NCBI RefSeq assembly: GCF_009870785.1
Contig: NZ_WTWX01000001.1
Location: forward strand, 595,162 to 659,161
Direction: 5' to 3'
Length of the DNA stretch: 64,000 bases
Source: Paenibacillus sp. An7
Lineage (GTDB): Bacteria; Bacillota; Bacilli; Paenibacillales; Paenibacillaceae
Positions within the stretch are counted from its first letter, which is position 1. Each line of letters begins with the position of its first letter. Positions 55,450 through 63,997 of the stretch are shown here, one piece after another. The position numbers were made by a program, and so were the translations under genes. The notes under the pieces are model-generated. The model saw only the letters and a program-made list of their open reading frames with translations, was not told where the DNA came from and searched no databases.

Positions 55450-56556
55450 GTGTCTTCTCGCATTGTTATTAAAATTGGCAGTAGTTCTTTAACCACGGAT
55501 ACAGGATCATTACATAAAGAAGCCGTATCATTCTTCGCAGCAGAGATTGCTGCACTCCACGCCGAAGGCCATGAAGTGCTTCTTGTCACTTCTGGAGCCG
55601 TCGCTGCCGGATTCGGTCACATTGGCTATACATCTCGGCCCAAGCTGCTACATGAAAAACAAGCGGCTGCGGCTGTTGGGCAGGCTCTTCTTATGCAAGC
55701 TTATCAACAAGCATTTGCTGGTCATGAAATCAAGACAGCACAAATCCTGCTTACAAGAACCGATTTCCTAAACCGCAAACGGATGGGAAATGCCATCATG
55801 ACGATTGATGAGCTGTTAAAACAGCGAGTAATCCCAATCATCAACGAAAATGATACCGTATCTGTGGATGAGCTGAAATTCGGGGATAATGATATGCTGT
55901 CAGCGCTTGTCGCTGGATTTATTAAAGCAAGTAAACTCCTTATTTTAACCGATACCGATGGTTTATATTCTGCTGACCCTCGGAAACAGGCGGATGCAGT
56001 CAAATATGATCGAATTGATGAAATTACAGATGAAATCTATGCAATAGCAGGCGGAAGCGGTTCTGCCGTCGGTACTGGCGGTATGCGTTCCAAAGTTGAT
56101 GCAGCCAAGGTTGCTACTAGAGGCGGAGTACCCGTCTTTGTGGGACGTGTTCTCGAACAGGGGGACATGAAAGCAGCTTTTTATGATAGAGGAAAAGGCA
56201 CTTATTTTGATACACGCCTAAATTCTCTCCCTCGAAAAAAACAATGGCTTGGATTTATGTCATCCCCCCTCGGCTCTGTACAGGTCGATCTTGGAGCAGA
56301 AAAAGCACTGCTTCACGACGGTCACAGCCTGCTCCCTGTAGGGGTACAAGAAGTTCAAGGTCATTTCCAAGCTGGTGATGTCATTGAAGTTATTAATATG
56401 ACAGGGGATATCATCGGACGCGGTATCGTAAATTACGATGAGGAACAACTGCGTATGATTAGAGGACTTTCAAGTCAGGAAGTTCTTAAAAAACTTGAAG
56501 GAAACATGAGCCGTTTGGAAGTAGTTCATCGTGATGAATGGATTACACTGAAATAA
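55450..56556 (+). CDS. proB: Glutamate 5-kinase
   Basis: Phosphorylates glutamate in the first step of proline synthesis. The 368-residue protein has the amino-acid kinase domain (VIKIGSSSL at residue 6, NENDTVSVDELKFGDND near 135, LTDTDGLYSADPR near 163, GTGGMRSKVDAA near 210) and a C-terminal PUA domain (about 275-355). The start is GTG at 55450; AAGGA lies somewhat far upstream. It is the first gene after the T-box, so its transcription should rise when charged tRNA-Pro is scarce. The 79-base gap to proA shows no terminator. Confidence 0.96.
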   Translation: MSSRIVIKIGSSSLTTDTGSLHKEAVSFFAAEIAALHAEGHEVLLVTSGAVAAGFGHIGYTSRPKLLHEKQAAAAVGQALLMQAYQQAFAGHEIKTAQILLTRTDFLNRKRMGNAIMTIDELLKQRVIPIINENDTVSVDELKFGDNDMLSALVAGFIKASKLLILTDTDGLYSADPRKQADAVKYDRIDEITDEIYAIAGGSGSAVGTGGMRSKVDAAKVATRGGVPVFVGRVLEQGDMKAAFYDRGKGTYFDTRLNSLPRKKQWLGFMSSPLGSVQVDLGAEKALLHDGHSLLPVGVQEVQGHFQAGDVIEVINMTGDIIGRGIVNYDEEQLRMIRGLSSQEVLKKLEGNMSRLEVVHRDEWITLK

Positions 56557-56635
56557 CGGATGAATGTTCCATAGAACTTTTTCTGGCTTACAATTAACTA
56601 ACAACACCTTAAATTAACTAAAGGAGTGATTTTCA

Positions 56636-57883
56636 ATGAGCGAAGTACAAACGAAAGCATTAAAGGCAAAAGAAACGACCGCACTACTAGCAAGTCTATC
56701 CTCTGACGTTAAGAACGCTGCCCTTCTTGTCATGGCAGATGCACTGATTCAGGAACAGTCTTCTATAATTGAAGCCAACAAGCTCGATCTTGCACGTGGT
56801 GAGGAAAATGGTACTCCTGCTGCCATGCTTGATCGCCTCAGCTTGAATGAAGAACGGATTCACAGTATTTCAGAAGGGCTTCGGCAGATTGCTGAGCTGA
56901 GTGACCCTATCGGAGATATTCTCGAAGTCATTCATCGTCCTAACGGTCTTCGCATTGAAAAGGAACGTGTTCCGCTTGGACTGATTGGAATCATTTACGA
57001 AGCTAGACCCAATGTTACGGTGGATGCAATTGGACTAAGCCTCAAGACAGGAAACGCTGTGGTGCTGCGGGGCGGCTCCTCTGCTCTTTCATCAAACCAA
57101 AAGATTGTAGAAGTATTAAAACAGGCGCTGAAATCTACTCCGGTCCCATCTGAAGCGATTCAGCTGATTGAAGACTCAAATCGTGCATCAGTAAATGAAA
57201 TGTTAAAATGCAAAGGTCTGCTTGATGTCATTATTCCTCGAGGCGGCGCCTCTCTCATTCAAAATGTGGTTGAAAATGCAACGGTTCCTGTTATTGAAAC
57301 GGGTGCTGGAATCTGCCATACCTATATTGCTGCTGACGCTGATGAGCAAATGGCTACTGATATTGCTCTTAATGCAAAAGTGCAACGTCCATCGGTATGC
57401 AACTCAATGGAGACACTTTTAATTCATAAGGATTATGGAAATGAGAAAATTGTAAAACTGGCAGAAGCATTTCAGAATTCTTCTGTTGAGCTTCGCGGTT
57501 GTCCTGCCTTTGTTAAGCTTGTTCCGTGGGCAGTACCCGCTACTTCGGCTGATTACAGTACGGAATATAACGATTATGTCCTAAATGTGCGGATTGTTGC
57601 TGATCTAAGGGAAGCGCTGGATCATATCGCGCAGTATAGTACGATGCACTCCGAGTGTATTGTTACTGAGGATGAGGCTACTGCGGCGAAATTCATGCAA
57701 GATGTAGACGCAGCAGCCGTCTATCACAATGCATCAACACGTTTTACGGATGGGTTCGAATTCGGTTATGGTGCAGAAATCGGAATTAGCACTCAAAAAC
57801 TGCATGCACGCGGACCTATGGGTCTTCCTGCACTAACCTCAACAAAATATCGTATTTACGGAACTGGACAAATCAGACAATAA
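56636..57883 (+). CDS. proA: Glutamate-5-semialdehyde dehydrogenase (gamma-glutamyl phosphate reductase)
   Basis: Reduces gamma-glutamyl phosphate to glutamate semialdehyde with NADPH. The 415-residue aldehyde-dehydrogenase-fold protein has the conserved GLIGIIYEARPNVTVDA near residue 117, LRGGSSA near 143 and the catalytic cysteine in QRPSVCNSMETLL near 260. AAAGGAGTG precedes the ATG. proC starts 30 bases later. Confidence 0.97.
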   Translation: MSEVQTKALKAKETTALLASLSSDVKNAALLVMADALIQEQSSIIEANKLDLARGEENGTPAAMLDRLSLNEERIHSISEGLRQIAELSDPIGDILEVIHRPNGLRIEKERVPLGLIGIIYEARPNVTVDAIGLSLKTGNAVVLRGGSSALSSNQKIVEVLKQALKSTPVPSEAIQLIEDSNRASVNEMLKCKGLLDVIIPRGGASLIQNVVENATVPVIETGAGICHTYIAADADEQMATDIALNAKVQRPSVCNSMETLLIHKDYGNEKIVKLAEAFQNSSVELRGCPAFVKLVPWAVPATSADYSTEYNDYVLNVRIVADLREALDHIAQYSTMHSECIVTEDEATAAKFMQDVDAAAVYHNASTRFTDGFEFGYGAEIGISTQKLHARGPMGLPALTSTKYRIYGTGQIRQ

Positions 57884-57913
57884 AATTACAGAGGGTCAGG
57901 AGGAATTAGATCT

Positions 57914-58774
57914 ATGAGCGGAATTCGTACACTCATTCAGAAAAAAGTAGCTTTTTACGGAGCTGGGTCTATGGCAGAAGCCATTGCAAGAGGGCTCATA
58001 TCAAGGGGTGTGCTCTCTCCTTCCTCCATCACCATGATGAACCGCAGCAATCAAGAACGACTTCAGGAACTTGAAAATAAATATGGCGTCATTACGGCAC
58101 GTGAAACGGCTGCCAAAGAAGATGTACTGCAAACGACGGATGTCATTGTCCTTTCAATGAAACCCAAAGATGCAGCAGAAGCTCTCCGTTATCTAGGACC
58201 GCTTCTATCTCCAGGGCAACTCGTGGTGTCGGTTATAGCCGGAATGACTATAGAAACAATGCAGACGCTGCTCGGCAAAAAACATCCCGTTGTCCGCACG
58301 ATGCCAAATACGTCCAGTACGATTGGTCTTGGTGCAACCGGAATCGCTTTTTCAAAAGAAGTTAGTGACGAAGATCAGCAGTTAGTCCGTACTTTATTTG
58401 AAGCGGTAGGCATTGTCACGATCGTCGATGAATCTACAATAGAAACCTTAACGGGAATCTCAGGAAGCGGGCCTGCCTACATCTATTACATGATGGAAGC
58501 CATGATCGAAGCTGGTGTAAGGGGCGGACTCACTTCTGAACAAGCTCGTGATTTAACGGTTCAGACCGTACTTGGTGCAGCTCGAATGGTACAGCAAACG
58601 GGTGAAAGTCCGCAAGATTTACGCAAAAAGGTAACTTCCCCTAATGGATCAACGGAGGCGGCTATCGGTGTGTTAGCTAATGGCCATTTCAAAGAGACTG
58701 TTCATGCTGCGGTGGATCGCTGTGCAGAGCGTTCCCGGGAAATGGGCAATGCCTTGAAGGAGGAAATCAATTGA
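57914..58774 (+). CDS. proC: Pyrroline-5-carboxylate reductase
   Basis: Last step of proline synthesis. The 286-residue protein has an NAD(P)-binding motif FYGAGSMAEAIARGL near residue 13, VVSVIAGMTIETM near 105, RTMPNTSSTIGLGATG near 127, and the signature SGSGPAYIYYMMEAMIEAGV near 180. GTCAGGAGG precedes the ATG. Its last four bases (TTGA) contain the TTG start of mtnW, so the proline and methionine-salvage genes are translationally joined. Confidence 0.96.
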   Translation: MSGIRTLIQKKVAFYGAGSMAEAIARGLISRGVLSPSSITMMNRSNQERLQELENKYGVITARETAAKEDVLQTTDVIVLSMKPKDAAEALRYLGPLLSPGQLVVSVIAGMTIETMQTLLGKKHPVVRTMPNTSSTIGLGATGIAFSKEVSDEDQQLVRTLFEAVGIVTIVDESTIETLTGISGSGPAYIYYMMEAMIEAGVRGGLTSEQARDLTVQTVLGAARMVQQTGESPQDLRKKVTSPNGSTEAAIGVLANGHFKETVHAAVDRCAERSREMGNALKEEIN

Positions 58775-59991
58775 GTTATTGTACAGCAACGTACCGGATT
58801 TACGATGATAAAGCGAATTTTCACAAAAAGGCAGAGTCCATTGCCGTTGGTATGACAGTGGGAAGCTGGACAGAATTACCGGAAGCAAAAAGAGACGCAA
58901 TGAAGCAACATTTAGGACAAGTGCTTGAAGTTAAGCTCCATGAACCTGAAAATGCGCAGCCTGGAGAACGCTACGGAGAGGTTACCATCGCTTATCCCGA
59001 TATAAACTTTAGCAAGGACATTCCGGCACTGCTCGTTACCGTATTTGGAAAAATATCAATGGACGGCAAAATTAAGCTCATGCAGCTCGGTTTCTCCGAT
59101 GCTTTTGCCTCTCATTTCCCTGGTCCAAAGTTTGGTATACAAGGCGTACGGGATCTTCTAGGTGTACCGAATCGGCCGCTTTTGATGAGTATTTTTAAAT
59201 CTGTTATCGGTCTCAATGCTACAGAACTGCGCGAACAATTCTTACGCCAAGCACTTGGCGGTGTCGATTTAATTAAAGATGATGAAATCCTTTTTGAGAA
59301 TGAACTGACTCCCATTGAAAAACGAGTGGAAGTATGTATTCGGGCCGCAGAAGAAGCAAGCAAAGAAACCGGTAAAAAGTTGCTTTATGCGGCCAATCTG
59401 ACCGGTCCGACTTCCCGTCTGCATGAGCAAGCTCGAAAAGCGATTGACGCAGGCGCTAACGCTCTTCTCTTTAACGTATTATCTTACGGGTATGACGTCC
59501 TGCACGAACTCAGTAAAGATCCAGAGATTACCGTACCGATCATGGCCCACCCAGCCCTTGCGGGTGCCTACTATCCTTCACCTTATCATGGTATCTCTGC
59601 ATCTGTCCTGCTGGGGCAGCTCATGCGTCTTGCGGGAGCAGATCTTGTCCTCTTCCCTTCACCTTACGGTTCAGTAACGATGCCGCGTGAAGAAAATATG
59701 GGAATTAAAGAACAGCTGTTAACTTCAGCGCTGTCCATCAAACAAAGTATGCCTGTACCGTCAGCGGGAATCCATCCTGGGCTTGTTCCGCTGATCTTAC
59801 AAGATTTTGGTACAGATGTTATTGTAAATGCAGGCGGTGGAATTCACGGTCATCCCATGGGTACTGAAGCCGGAGGACGTGCATTTGTTCAAGCCATTGA
59901 AGCAGCACAGCAAGGAATTTCGCTTTCAGAATATGCTTCTGCTCATCCGGAACTTGCAAGTGCCCTGCAGCTTTGGGGAGGAGAAAAATAA
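58771..59991 (+). CDS. mtnW: 2,3-diketo-5-methylthiopentyl-1-phosphate enolase (RuBisCO-like protein)
   Basis: A RuBisCO-like protein that enolises the diketo intermediate of methionine salvage. The 406-residue protein has the RuBisCO-type N-terminal domain (AESIAVGMTVGSW, then VTIAYPDINF) and the barrel with the metal site GGVDLIKDDE near residues 163-172 (Lys about 169 would be the carbamylated one). Loop and phosphate-binding parts read HPALAGAYY and NAGGGIHGHPMG. It lacks true RuBisCO's full active-site set, as expected for the MtnW group. The start is TTG overlapping the proC stop; the mtnX start follows the stop directly. Confidence 0.95.
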   Translation: MSYCTATYRIYDDKANFHKKAESIAVGMTVGSWTELPEAKRDAMKQHLGQVLEVKLHEPENAQPGERYGEVTIAYPDINFSKDIPALLVTVFGKISMDGKIKLMQLGFSDAFASHFPGPKFGIQGVRDLLGVPNRPLLMSIFKSVIGLNATELREQFLRQALGGVDLIKDDEILFENELTPIEKRVEVCIRAAEEASKETGKKLLYAANLTGPTSRLHEQARKAIDAGANALLFNVLSYGYDVLHELSKDPEITVPIMAHPALAGAYYPSPYHGISASVLLGQLMRLAGADLVLFPSPYGSVTMPREENMGIKEQLLTSALSIKQSMPVPSAGIHPGLVPLILQDFGTDVIVNAGGGIHGHPMGTEAGGRAFVQAIEAAQQGISLSEYASAHPELASALQLWGGEK

Positions 59992-60666
59992 GTGAGTAAA
60001 AAAACAGTTATATTCTGCGATTTTGACGGAACAATTACGCTATCCGATAACATCGTAGCGATCATGAAGCACTTTCAGCCTGCCGGTTATGAGCCGATAA
60101 TGAAAGATATAGTCGATCAGAAAATTTCTTTACAGCAAGGGGTAAGTGCAATGTTCGCCCTGATTCCTTCAGAGAAAAAGAATGAAGTGATCGATTTTGT
60201 TCTTGGACAAGCGGGAATTAGGGATGGCTTTGCTGAGTTCCTTAGCTATGTACGTAACGAAGGTATCGAGTTTTATGTAACGAGTGGCGGAATGGATTTT
60301 TTTATTGATCCCCTGCTTGCTCCGTATGGGATTGCAAACGATCATGTTTATTGTAACCGTGCAGATTTTACGGGAGATCATATTCGAATCCTGTGGCCGC
60401 ATCCTTGTAAAGCCCCATGTACGAATGATTGTGGAATGTGTAAAGCAACCATTATGCGTAATTTCGATCCTGATTCTTATGAACGTATACTCATCGGTGA
60501 CAGTCTCACCGACTTCCAAGGTGCTAAAATTGCTGACCTAGTGTATTCTCGTTCGATCTTAACGAAGAAATGCGAAGAACTGCAGGTTCCTCACGTACCG
60601 TTTACTACTTTCTTCGATATTTTAGAAAACTTACAATCGAAACGCGCTCAGGAGGTAGTAAAATGA
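59992..60666 (+). CDS. mtnX: 2-hydroxy-3-keto-5-methylthiopentenyl-1-phosphate phosphatase
   Basis: A HAD-superfamily phosphatase acting after MtnW. The 224-residue protein has motif I FCDFDGTITLSDN at residue 9, motif II VTSGGMDFFIDPLL near 97, and motif III with LIGDSLTDFQGAKIADLV near 165. A Cys-rich stretch PCKAPCTNDCGMCK lies near 140. The start is GTG at 59992, right after the mtnW stop codon. Its stop overlaps the mtnB start (ATGA). Confidence 0.94.
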   Translation: MSKKTVIFCDFDGTITLSDNIVAIMKHFQPAGYEPIMKDIVDQKISLQQGVSAMFALIPSEKKNEVIDFVLGQAGIRDGFAEFLSYVRNEGIEFYVTSGGMDFFIDPLLAPYGIANDHVYCNRADFTGDHIRILWPHPCKAPCTNDCGMCKATIMRNFDPDSYERILIGDSLTDFQGAKIADLVYSRSILTKKCEELQVPHVPFTTFFDILENLQSKRAQEVVK

Positions 60667-61307
60667 CTTTTTCAGATATCACCACAGAAGAAAAAAACCG
60701 TGTTCTCTCCGAATTAGCCGATGTAAAAGATGACTTTGCAAAAAGAGGCTGGTTCCCCGGCACCAGCGGTAATCTTTCCATGCGTATTGGAAATTTTGAT
60801 GCAGAAGAGTTCCATTTTGCAGTTACCGCCAGTGGTAAAGATAAAGCAGCCCGCACACCCGAAGATTTCCTCTTTGTAGATAAGGATGGGAAAGCTTGCG
60901 AAACAACGAGCTTAAAACCGAGTGCGGAAACATTAATCCACTGCGAAATTTATCGCTTAACTGGATGCGGGGCAGTCTTTCATGTACATACCGTGTTCAA
61001 TAACCTGATCAGTGAATATTATGGGGATCAAGGTCATGTACCTATCCAAGGGATTGAACTGATTAAAGCTTTTAACATTTGGGAAGAGAATGCTGCTATT
61101 GAGGTACCTGTTCTTCCTAACTATGCGCATATTCCTTCCATTGCCGAGCTGGTGCCTGGTGTGCTTCAAGAGAAAGTTCCTGGGATTCTGCTTCGCAATC
61201 ACGGCATTTATGTATGGGGAAAGAATGCGTTTGAAGCAAGAAAGCATCTAGAGGCGTTTGAATTTTTATTTGAAGTGATGTACCGCGGACTTTTACTTAA
61301 AAAATAA
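60663..61307 (+). CDS. mtnB: Methylthioribulose-1-phosphate dehydratase
   Basis: A class II aldolase-family dehydratase of methionine salvage. The 214-residue protein has KRGWFPGTSGNLSMRI near residue 25, the zinc ligands in AVFHVHTVFNNL near 105 and a third histidine in LLRNHGIYVWG near 178. The start is the ATG at 60663 behind CAGGAGG, overlapping the mtnX stop by 4 bases; the longer frame from 60570 overlaps mtnX and is not used. mtnA, mtnK and mtnD are not in this window. Confidence 0.95.
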   Translation: MTFSDITTEEKNRVLSELADVKDDFAKRGWFPGTSGNLSMRIGNFDAEEFHFAVTASGKDKAARTPEDFLFVDKDGKACETTSLKPSAETLIHCEIYRLTGCGAVFHVHTVFNNLISEYYGDQGHVPIQGIELIKAFNIWEENAAIEVPVLPNYAHIPSIAELVPGVLQEKVPGILLRNHGIYVWGKNAFEARKHLEAFEFLFEVMYRGLLLKK

Positions 61308-61315
61308 AACATAGA

Positions 61316-61356
61316 AAAACCGTAGAAACGCCTACTTCGGCAAATCTACGGTTTTT
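61316..61356 (+). terminator. Terminator of the proBAC-mtnWXB run
   Basis: AAACCGTAGA pairs with TCTACGGTTT, with U residues after. On the minus strand it could also end the 61384 gene. Confidence 0.88.
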
Positions 61357-61383
61357 AATATTTCTCTCAAGAACAGTATGAAT

Positions 61384-62676
61384 CTATAACTCTCTGTCTT
61401 GATAAGGAGATAGATCCATATCACGCTCAAGCTCTCTGAGCAGACGCTCCCCTTCATCCTCTTTCCGTGGTGGAGAGAATAGCAGCTTGATACCGCCCCC
61501 GATGAAGATCAATGATATGACGATCGTGTTCATATGAGACTCCAAGACGTAGAAATAATGAACGGGTTTAAAATAGTTTTCCAGCTCTGGAACTACCAGT
61601 CTCAGCAAAATATAATAAACACCAAGGAATAATAGTGCTGCACCGATCCACCGCTGATAACGCGTCCACGCTTCAACTACCGGTTTATCATATAAGGGTT
61701 CTCTGCCGTACTTGCTTGCCTGCTGAAGTCCGTCAAAGAAACTATAGAACCAGATAACGGGGATTAGAAAAAGAAAGAGGGACAAATTCAGCAAGTCCAA
61801 AATATAAATACTCCCTAGGAACAGCATCATAAGCTGAAGTCCTCTTTTTTGTAGCCCCAGATACATCTGGCCTGCCCCAGGGATAATCGCAAGTAACGTA
61901 GCAATCACTTTACTCCGCTTTCCATGACTACGGCCATGTTCCATCTGTTCAAACAGTGTTTTATCCTCTAAAATTTCCCCCGCTTGCTTGCGATGTACAT
62001 GCTGAACCGCATCAAACATACAGTACAGCCACATCACCGGCAGTAGAAGCAGGAAAAGAAGTATGACCTCTTCGCCCGAAATGACCGCTACGAACAGCAG
62101 CATAATAGCGAGTCCGAAGAATCCAATTAGAAAAGATAGTCCGCGTTGCAACAGTCCCATATGCAAGTGTCCAAGTCCTGGCACGAACGATAAGAGAATC
62201 GTAAAGAATCGTTCCTTTTCTTTCCCTATTCCCTGATTTGGATACACATACCCTTCATGCGGCGGAAAACCAAAAGGAGGTTCCATGCCAGGTTTTTGAT
62301 CGTGCTGCATGCCGTAAAAGGACTCATGAGGGTCTACGTTTGGATCTACTGCGGGTCCCATTTGCCCGTACGTCTCCGCATTTGGAGCATAGTTAGGATA
62401 ACCCGGCGGATAGGAAGAATGTTCGGGTGCACGAAGCAGTTTAATAACTAGACTAAACATACTGACCATCCATAGAAAGGCAGCCCCTAGTAACAAAACT
62501 AGAGCAAACTCCATTTCATTTCCGAGAGCAGCTAAAAAAGCCAATCCTACGATTCCAAAAAATAGCAATCCATAGATAAAACCCTTTACCCGGCTCTTAT
62601 AGTAATAATGTCCGAGTCCCGGCACAAAGTTAAGCAAAAAGGCAAGCAGCTTACTTCTGTCTTGCTCCATATTCAT
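61384..62676 (-). CDS. Polytopic membrane protein with three internal repeats
   Basis: A 430-residue membrane protein of unknown function. A module recurs three times: LLNFVPGLGHYYYKSRVKGF (near residue 12), LLSFVPGLGHLHMGLLQRGL (near 160) and LLAIIPGAGQMYLGLQKRGL (near 265). Each is followed by a hydrophobic pair and an SxFxDxxxx-type helix (for example WLYCMFDAVQHVHRK, WFYSFFDGLQQASKY). The pattern recalls TM2-type domains. A Pro/Tyr/Gly-rich loop (about 105-145) separates the first two repeats. The ATG at 62676 has AAAGGAAG at eight bases; an ATG at 62718 overlapping the anti-sigma stop (TAATG) is also possible. It belongs to the sigma-factor operon. Confidence 0.72.
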   Translation of the reverse strand: MNMEQDRSKLLAFLLNFVPGLGHYYYKSRVKGFIYGLLFFGIVGLAFLAALGNEMEFALVLLLGAAFLWMVSMFSLVIKLLRAPEHSSYPPGYPNYAPNAETYGQMGPAVDPNVDPHESFYGMQHDQKPGMEPPFGFPPHEGYVYPNQGIGKEKERFFTILLSFVPGLGHLHMGLLQRGLSFLIGFFGLAIMLLFVAVISGEEVILLFLLLLPVMWLYCMFDAVQHVHRKQAGEILEDKTLFEQMEHGRSHGKRSKVIATLLAIIPGAGQMYLGLQKRGLQLMMLFLGSIYILDLLNLSLFLFLIPVIWFYSFFDGLQQASKYGREPLYDKPVVEAWTRYQRWIGAALLFLGVYYILLRLVVPELENYFKPVHYFYVLESHMNTIVISLIFIGGGIKLLFSPPRKEDEGERLLRELERDMDLSPYQDREL

Positions 62677-62717
62677 CTCATTGTCTTCCTTTCTTAGATC
62701 AAATGTAAATCTATTCA

Positions 62718-63209
62718 TTATGGTTTAGGCTTTAACGTATCTAACCAGCCTGTGGCCTTTTTCACCATAATCTCACTATAAGGTTCTGCTGTTTGGGTCT
62801 CGCTCTTGTATACATTGCTGGGAGCTAGCCGATCAAATACACCTGTAGAAATAAAAAGGACTGTTATTGAAGCAGCTACCGTATAGTGAATCATTTTATG
62901 ACTAAGAAGATGCTGCCACGAAAGTTTGCCTAATTGCTTCTTCTTTCCTTCTCTTCTCACCGTTGAATCAACTTGTTTCATGATCCGCTTGGTAAATTCC
63001 GTTTGACTATGGATTTCCGGGAAAGTAAACGTCTCGTTGTTGTTTTGATGAGCCAAACCTTCGTTTTGATTCAATAACTGAAGAGACATCAGATAGGAGG
63101 CAAGCGCTTCTTCATCCGTAAGGAGCTGCTCATCTATCTCTTCTCTCTCCGCTTGGGTTAGTGTCCCTTTGATATAAGCCGTAAAGCGGTCCTCATTTCG
63201 GTTATTCAC
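62718..63209 (-). CDS. Probable anti-sigma factor
   Basis: A 163-residue protein with an acidic, helical cytoplasmic N-terminus (FTAYIKGTLTQAEREEIDEQLLTDEEALASYL, residues 9-40), one hydrophobic membrane segment (about 107-125, YTVAASITVLFISTGVF) and a short outer tail. The layout fits membrane-bound anti-sigma factors. There is no H-x3-C-x2-C zinc motif, so it is not a ZAS-type protein. Its start overlaps the sigma gene by 8 bases, and the assignment rests largely on that pairing. Confidence 0.8.
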   Translation of the reverse strand: MNNRNEDRFTAYIKGTLTQAEREEIDEQLLTDEEALASYLMSLQLLNQNEGLAHQNNNETFTFPEIHSQTEFTKRIMKQVDSTVRREGKKKQLGKLSWQHLLSHKMIHYTVAASITVLFISTGVFDRLAPSNVYKSETQTAEPYSEIMVKKATGWLDTLKPKP

Positions 63210-63753
63210 GCCATTCTTCCTCCTTCCAATGTTGCCTTATCCATATTCTTGCTCGGTATAATCTCGATTCTACGGTTTTCACAGCAATACTGCATTCCTT
63301 CGCTATCTGCTCATAATTGTTTTCCTTTAGGTAATAAAGAATGATAATATCACGATACTTGGGAGGAAGCATTCTGATTTTTTTCAGCAATTCTTGTTTT
63401 TTTTCTTTCTTAAGCAATTGATACACCGTATCCGCCTGCCGGTCAGGTATATGTATTACATCGTTCTCATGTCCCGCTTCGGTTATGACTCTTCGGTTTG
63501 CTTTCCTTTTCATATCAATCGCTTTATTCAGTGCAATTCGTGTAATCCAAGTCTTAAACCCTTCCGATCGGTACTGGGGGAGAGATCTAAAGATTTGAAC
63601 GAAAGCTTCCTGCGCAGCATCCTCCGCATCCTGAACATGATGAAGAACAGAATACGTTACTTGAAAAATATGTTTACTGTATTGATTAATAAGTTCACGG
63701 TATTTCGCATGATCTCCTTGCACAATATCTTTAATCAATCTTGCTTCATCAAT
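63202..63753 (-). CDS. ECF RNA polymerase sigma factor
   Basis: A group IV sigma factor. Region 2 spans about residues 15-85 (YSKHIFQVTYSVLHHVQDAEDAAQEAFVQIF-type, then GFKTWITRIALNKAID) and region 4 about 125-180 (LPPKYRDIIILYYLKENNYEQIAKE, VKTVESRLYRARI). No ATG is available in frame. A TTG at 63738 lacks a ribosome site, whereas an ATT at 63753 has GGAGGAGAGAG at normal spacing and would begin with IDEARLIKDIVQGD, a natural-looking start; I give that coordinate with caution. The anti-sigma gene follows with overlap. An ECF-like promoter (63791-63815) suggests autoregulation. Confidence 0.88.
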   Translation of the reverse strand: MDEARLIKDIVQGDHAKYRELINQYSKHIFQVTYSVLHHVQDAEDAAQEAFVQIFRSLPQYRSEGFKTWITRIALNKAIDMKRKANRRVITEAGHENDVIHIPDRQADTVYQLLKKEKKQELLKKIRMLPPKYRDIIILYYLKENNYEQIAKECSIAVKTVESRLYRARIWIRQHWKEEEWRE

Positions 63754-63790
63754 GGTCTCTCTCCTCCTTCCCCATATAAATAGACGTGTG

Positions 63791-63815
63791 AACGAAGCGC
63801 ACCCCTGCAGTTTCC
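63791..63815 (-). promoter_or_regulatory. Candidate ECF-type promoter of the sigma operon
   Basis: On the minus strand GGAAAC, a 15-base spacer and CGTT resemble the GAAAC...CGTC class of Bacillus ECF promoters. It would start transcription about 30 bases upstream of the sigma gene. Confidence 0.4.
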
Positions 63816-63878
63816 ATATAAAATATTTATTTTTTTTGAATTCGATCCATCTTTCCTTCTTATTATCGCGAATAGAAC

Positions 63879-63908
63879 AAAAAAAGGCACCCCTTATAAA
63901 GGAGTGCC
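63879..63908 (-). terminator. Terminator-like hairpin A in the divergent region
   Basis: GGCACCCCTT and AGGAGTGCC arms; on the minus strand seven U residues follow. No gene ends here on that strand within the window. Confidence 0.65.
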
Positions 63909-63909
63909 C

Positions 63910-63956
63910 AGACTGTAGACAAACTAGCTTAAACTAGTTTGCCTACAGTCTTTTTT
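63910..63956 (+). terminator. Terminator-like hairpin B in the divergent region
   Basis: AGACTGTAG-A-CAAACTAG pairs with CTAGTTTG-C-CTACAGTCT around CTTAAA, followed by six U residues. No annotated plus-strand gene ends here. Confidence 0.75.
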
Positions 63957-63997
63957 ATTTTACAATAGAAGTAACTACTTTATTTGAGGTGACAATC

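Noticed and set aside
63752..63937. 61-codon plus-strand frame in the last divergent region
   Set aside because: It crosses both terminator-like hairpins and lacks a ribosome site; a non-coding RNA explains the hairpins better.
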